A DNA stretch of 64,000 nucleotides from Cordia subcordata (taxonomy: Eukaryota; Streptophyta; Magnoliopsida; Boraginales; Cordiaceae), in NCBI GenBank assembly GCA_028554755.1, contig JAPTOF010000001.1:36227501-36291500 (forward strand). Direction: 5' to 3'. Position 1 is the stretch's first letter. Every line of letters begins with the position of its first letter. The position numbers and the translations under genes are program-made. The notes under the pieces are model-generated. The model ran no database searches and was not told the DNA's origin. It worked only from the letters and a program-made list of their open reading frames with translations. Positions 59,282-64,000 of this stretch are shown in pieces.

Positions 59282-60201
59282 TCAGAGACAAATTCAGCGA
59301 CCTCTGATGGCTATCAGCACTGCAATTCATGACCATCGTTCTAACAAGAAGCCCAAGGCAACTGATCGCTTTGTTATGATGCTACGGGGATGTAACGACG
59401 ACTACGAGAAGGCAAACAGCAGCTCTCCCGCCAACATGTGTTTTGAAGATGGTGGTCAAAGTGGGTATTTGCAAAGCAAAAAGATTCTGGAGCAATCAAA
59501 TAGTTCTTTGCATCAAGAGAAATTGAAAGACAATGATGGTATAGTGCTTGCAGGTGGTAAAAGAAGAAGTAACACCATACGACGGGTCAAGTCTCTTGTT
59601 TTCTTTTGGTCCATCCATTGCTCCTGTTTCCTTTGGCATCCCTATCTCTATTATAAAACTTGGTTATGATCGATCTTCTTCCCCTGGTTGCCAACAAAAT
59701 TATCCATACATTCAGAAAATATGGAGAAATCGATGATGCTTTTACGGTGCTTGATAAAATGCCTCAAAGAAATCATGTATCTGGGAATTTTTTTTTATCA
59801 ATGCTGAAGGTAAAATTGAGGAGTGGGATCTTGCTTCAGATCCCTCTTGGTTAATGGAGTCACGAGATGACTGTGATTCATATTGTTCGGGGGCTAAATG
59901 CGGGTTGTGGATAGATATTTGGGTGAAGTGTAGTCTGGTGGTCTTCTGTGATTACGTGGGGAATTGTATGAAGGATGTTATGTCAGGCCCTAGACCAAAC
60001 TCACCACCTGTTCGGAGAATAACAGAAGGCAAAGATAAAAAAAAAGCAAATGTGTTGGAATGTGGATTATCATCTTGTATACTCTCAACACTGTCTTCTT
60101 ATCAAGATATCTTTTGCATTATTTTCTCTCTTACACCAAAAGTAAAGATGTGGTCGCAGAATGTACAGCTTGGTTCACATTATCAGTGGTCTTGCTTTTA
60201 G
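59282..60201 (+). pseudogene. Chimeric coding-like patch, including one PPR motif
   Basis: Three coding-looking pieces in different frames. The first (about 59307-59600) reads STAIHDHRSNKKPKATDRFV and an acidic/serine-rich tail; I do not recognise it. The second overlaps it in another frame (59548-59736) with YDGSSLLFSFGPSIAPVSFG. The third (59672-59785) reads VANKIIHTFRKYGEIDDAF then TVLDKMPQRN, clearly like a PLS-type pentatricopeptide repeat (organellar RNA-binding family), with a changed Cys and Trp. A further frame at 59854-60201 has no known domain. Local composition is less AT-rich than the surroundings. It looks like captured or decayed gene fragments rather than one gene. Confidence 0.45.
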
Positions 60202-60474
60202 AGTGGCCATATTGGCATTATGGCTTTCTGTTCATACGTACATTGATAGTTTCATAGTACAAGGATAAAATGGCGCATCCTTGTGGGCTTTGTTTAGCTT
60301 CTTGTTGCTGGGTAGGGTTGCTTTCTTATGTTGCTATCACCTGCCGAGCAAATACTCATGTCAACAATTCAACAAAGGTGGGGGAGCTAATCATAGTTGC
60401 TGACGAATCGTTTGGCTTTAGTACTCAATTTCAACTTGGTGAAGGACGAGCAAATTCATGCTAAACCTGATCTT

Positions 60475-60864
60475 TGGGACAAGGATCTTTAGAGAGGGAC
60501 GTGTTGTTACGTGCACAATTTGATGGGGGCAGAGATAGTTAGAGAAAATAGTTAAAAAAGTTATAGTTGAGTTGGTTAGACTAACTAATTAACCAATTGA
60601 TCATTTGCTATATGAAAGAGAAGCAAGCCCTGTAATGCAAAACCATAAATTGTCATATTGAATCCTAAAGCTCTCTCTTTCTCTCTGTAATATTCTTCTT
60701 CGCTCTTAAAGCCTTGTTCAGGTATTATCATCCACCCCTAAGTTTGTCTTCACTAATTAGAAATTTTAGGTTTTTTATTTTATAGATCATGCTGCAAATG
60801 CTAGCGGAGATACCTCAACAGTCCCACCACAGATGCTTTACTATGATGGCTCATCATTACGGTG
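60475..60864 (+). other. Possible decayed LTR sequence, then a micropeptide-related remnant
   Basis: AAGGATCTTTAGAGAGGGACGTG followed by TGTTACGTGCAC looks like a gypsy-type polypurine/LTR start, and TTATCA near 60725 could be its end. From about 60785 to 60864 the sequence is the 5' part of the region related to the micropeptide at 47560. Weak evidence. Confidence 0.3.
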
Positions 60865-60869
60865 CTCTT

Positions 60870-62280
60870 TGATGGGTGTCAAAACTACCAAATAAATTTC
60901 TATCTCTCACATCGCAAATTCAAGTCGAGTACGTGGTGAAAAAGGGTCGAGTCCTCAGGGATTGGGAAATTTACAATATGTTAATTTTGCCAAGTAGATT
61001 AATCAAATAAGCTACAATCGGAAAGGGGGGTTTTTAAGGCAAAAAATCAAATTAAGCAAAACTGTCCAACAAACTGGACCACTATGCTTGGGCACGCAGC
61101 TGGGCAAAAAATTAAAAGAACGTGAATAGCAGTAAACCAAATCTACAGTTGCAATCTGTAACTAAATAAACGCTGAAAAATTAATATTAAACGGGAAATC
61201 AATGGGAATTAAGCCTAGCCTCAAGTTTAATTTTAGTTTTGGTCAACAAATCCGATCTTAGATGCAAAGATAACTTCCACTTATTTTGATAAATCAGTTA
61301 TGGTGGCACGGTCTAACAGCTTCATCTTTCCTTACAGTGTCGGTACCGGTTTAAACCACCTTCGATTTTTCTCCGCTATCGCCTTACCTATTAGACGGTC
61401 TAACCCCTGGAGATGCTCGCAGGATTTATCTAATGGCAGCACTAAGTTCTAGAAAGACCTTATTCCAAAAGTCGATTATTTCGCGGCAATCACTCAGTTA
61501 GATTATGTATTTACACAGCAGACCCAGTTACTACTATTCTTAGATTAATTTAATTAATCTATTTAGCTACCTATCATCTAGCAATTGAATAATTGGGCCC
61601 TAATTAAATAATTACAAGACAATATTAATTCTTAAAATAGTAAACACACAAATACCAAAATAAGAATGAAGGGATAGTACAGTTAGATCTTACATAATTG
61701 AAAAATCAAAATCTAAATTAACCCTTGGCTAGAAAAAAAAGTTTAGAACTCCATAGACATGGAGTAGGCCCCTAAGAGAACACCTGCTAGAAAAAATATT
61801 TTGTGAATAAAAGTTTGGATATCCCCTATGAAACGCAAGAAAAATAAATAGAAGAAATTCCTAATTGGAGCCCTTATCAGATAAGGAAACTCTTTAAAAG
61901 CTAAGGGAAATAAAAAGGTAAAAATCCTTAATTACAATTCTTAACAAAATAAAAGTCTTCTAAAATTAATCTCCTCCTTTTCCAAAATATGGAAACTCTT
62001 TATTGCAATTCTTTTTCAAAAGTGTTGCAAAAATATCTTAAGTTCCTATCAAAGCTTGATCAATCCTGCATAGGAATTGTATGGTATTTTTTAATGTGAC
62101 AGAGTCAACTTTATTAGCTACAAATGCGTCAAAAAGCCCTTGAATCCATATATAATGCACTTATCTCTTTTTTTCAAGTATAATCATGCAAAAACACATA
62201 AAAAATACTAATTTAAGAGCATCCAATTCTAGAATTAAGCACAATTAACTATAAATTAAAGACTTATTTTGGGCTTATCA
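60870..62280. mobile_element. Solo LTR (or TRIM/LARD-like element), 1,411 bp, with target duplication CTCTT
   Basis: Starts TGATGGGTGTCAAAAC and ends GGGCTTATCA (TGAT/ATCA ends). CTCTT flanks it at 60865-60869 and 62281-62285. No coding frame or primer site is seen. It splits the sequence related to the 47.56 kb micropeptide. Confidence 0.8.
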
Positions 62281-62285
62281 CTCTT

Positions 62286-63209
62286 TATTATTATTATTCT
62301 CCATAACGATGGTGTTGCTCATCTTTGTAGCACTGCTCCAGTGGTATATGCGTGATTGTTTTTCTAATTATCTTTTGTTTTAATTTTAGGAATTATATAC
62401 GTATATTCATATATATACACATGCACAAAACACACATCCTTCCATTGACATAGGTTGCTTGGCTTCTCTTTATCTTGGGGATTAAAATGCACTAAAATCC
62501 TTTCCTTTAAGAACTTGGAATGGGAAGGGAATGGAATGATTTCAAATATTTATTAGTATTTGGGACGGTACTAGGATTGATCCTTCAAATACTTGCATCC
62601 TGAAACCCAGTTTCTAGAACCCAGCACTCAGTACTCGGAACGATATTCAGTATGCTTTACATTTGTTAATTAATTATAGGTGTATGTACAATATGTGTAT
62701 ATACTACAAAGAGAGCAAACATTGTTGCTTTATTAGTGGTAGTAAGGTTTGAATCCTCAATCTTTTATTTTTTAAAATTCTAAGTTTTGGTAGGTTACCA
62801 TTAAACTAATATTACATCTTTGGTTCTTTTTGTAAAATATTTTATTATATAAAATTCATCTAACTAGAATTTTATAATTTATATGAATATCTCAAAATGC
62901 TTTATATTTATTAGTTAATTATAGTTATATTGGTAACATTTTTTATATATTAATTAGAATATATAAGAAACTATGATAGTCAGAATTATAATAAAAATTA
63001 TATTAATTTTAGTTTTGTGACTAGCTTAAAAATGATTACACTAGAAATCCTACTAATTTCTAGTTATATGACCAACTTTAATTAGAATTATACTAAACAA
63101 CAAACTAACTCTAATTACATAGCTAACTTAATTTGAATTATATTAAATTTCATATTAATTCTAGTTGTATGACTAATTTTAATTAGAATTTCAAATTATA
63201 CTAGACAAT
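62286..63209. other. Micropeptide-related remnant, then AT-rich repeats
   Basis: About 62300-62430 resembles 47665-47775 (GTAGCACTGCTCC / GTAGCACTACTGC; TTTTAATTTYARGAAT; ATATATACACA). It reads ITMVLLIFVALLQWY, similar in character to the micropeptide helix. After 62850, TAATTMTAGTTRTATGRCTAA-like units recur loosely to 63200. Confidence 0.5.
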
Positions 63210-63225
63210 AAGTTAACTCTAGTTA

Positions 63226-63326
63226 GGGATTAGGAGACAAGTGGTTGAGGTTATTTTCCCAGCGTGAAGTCTAGGGTTCAATCCGATGGTGGCGGGGGGT
63301 TTGTCAAAAAAAAAAAAAAAAAGAAA
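63226..63326 (+). mobile_element. tRNA-derived SINE with 16-bp target-site duplication
   Basis: AAGTTAACTCTAGTTA occurs exactly at 63210-63225 and 63327-63342. Between them is a ~100 bp unit with an A-box-like ACAAGTGGTTGAGG, a B box GGGTTCAATCC (63274-63284) and an A-rich tail of about 18 A. This is the architecture of a plant SINE moved by LINE machinery. Confidence 0.85.
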
Positions 63327-63342
63327 AAGTTAACTCTAGTTA

Positions 63343-63899
63343 TATTGGTAACTTAATTTGAATTATACCAAATATTAATATACGTTAATACTAGTTTCTT
63401 CCCCACCGCACCCCGGGGGGGGGGGGGGGCAGCAAAAGGCAAAGGCCAAATTTATCCCTTCAAAAATATTACATACTCGGAGGATCAAGTCCCCAGTGAA
63501 GGAACTTGGAGAACCAAATCCTTACAATAACGAGTAGAATAAAAAAAACTTCAAAATTATGTTTATATGTGAACGCAAATCTGAAGCTTCCCCAACCAGC
63601 TCCAATTTTAACACAAGTATTGACGGTCATAAATCTAATCCCTGTACAGATAGTTCTCTTCGGAGAGTAGCACGCCACAGGATCACTTTTCCAAAGTAAG
63701 AAGTCCAGGCACTTAGACCAGCCAATGTCGAAAGACTGCAAAAGAGAACCAAGTCTTCTTCCCAGAAGCAGCAGCATATCACCTACAATAGAGTTCCAGC
63801 ATCTTTCTTCTTGAAAACAAAACAAGAATACGAATCAGAAGCTGCAGCAGGCCATAGCTAATGGTGCTTGAACGGAGAGAAAAGCGTCGCCCATTATTC
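63343..63899. other. Intergenic with a poly-G run
   Basis: About 14 G near 63416-63429. The minus-strand 118-codon frame at 63469-63825 has no recognisable domain and may be antisense to LINE sequence. Confidence 0.35.
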
Positions 63900-64000
63900 G
63901 CTGCCCACACCTTTTGATGCAGCACTTCAAAAGAAAGGGTTCGATATGGTTTCTAAATGCCAATGTTGTGATCACATTGAAACTTTCGAGCACTGCCTTA
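63900..64000 (+). pseudogene. LINE reverse-transcriptase zinc-binding fragment (continues past window)
   Basis: The plus strand reads LQKKGFDMVSKCQCCDHIE then TFEHCL. This matches the C-x-C-C..E..H..C pattern of the zf-RVT domain that follows the reverse transcriptase in plant LINEs. It runs off the window end. No upstream RT core was seen, so it may be truncated. Confidence 0.6.

Noticed and set aside
63469..63825. 118-codon minus-strand frame near the window end
   Set aside because: No recognisable domain or gene structure, next to LINE sequence, so probably chance or antisense.

Overview
The window looks like nuclear DNA of a flowering plant: very AT-rich, spliced genes with GT-AG introns, a YUCCA auxin-biosynthesis gene, a BLISTER-type gene, and many plant transposons (Ty1/copia, hAT, CACTA and Mutator-like MITEs, LINE and SINE). 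A gene with the two-part cysteine pattern of albumin-1 suggests a legume (Fabaceae); that is an inference from one gene. The window is gene-poor: I support five host gene loci, and most of the rest is old or nested repeats.

Layout. 0.5-5.3 kb (+): 3' exons of a BLISTER-like coiled-coil gene whose reading frame I cannot join cleanly. 6.3-7.3 kb: a MITE with 12-bp flanking repeats that carries a minisatellite. 12.3-14.5 kb (-): an intact three-exon YUCCA flavin monooxygenase with a TATA-like box. 15-34 kb: mostly intergenic, with inverted-repeat elements, a 5'-truncated LINE with its target duplication, a ~2.3 kb tandem duplication, a CACTA-type end and a 1.6 kb solo LTR. 34.4-35.4 kb: an extremely AT-rich hAT-type MITE. 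36.9-37.6 kb (-): the albumin-1-like gene with a TATA box. 40.7-42.1 kb: a deleted copia element with a perfect primer-binding site. 42.4-44.8 kb (+): a two-exon coiled-coil protein gene. 47.56 kb (+): a 49-residue single-span membrane micropeptide. 49.8-57 kb: a decayed plus-strand copia invaded by a younger minus-strand copia (51.4-56.3 kb). 59.3-60.2 kb: a chimeric pseudogene-like patch with a PPR motif. 60.9-62.3 kb: a second solo LTR. 63.2 kb: a tRNA-derived SINE. The last 100 bases hold a LINE zinc-binding fragment.

The host genes do not form a pathway: YUCCA makes auxin, BLISTER relatives act with Polycomb and in stress responses, and albumin-1 is a defence or storage peptide precursor. 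The larger-scale signal is duplication. Segments at 45.6-47.8 kb recur in the same order and orientation at 57.0-62.4 kb, with a decayed relative of the membrane micropeptide at the far end. I found no clearly new multi-gene system. The least explained items are the micropeptide and its relative, the minisatellite-bearing MITE, and the chimeric patch at 59-60 kb. All calls are from reading by eye, without alignments or expression data.
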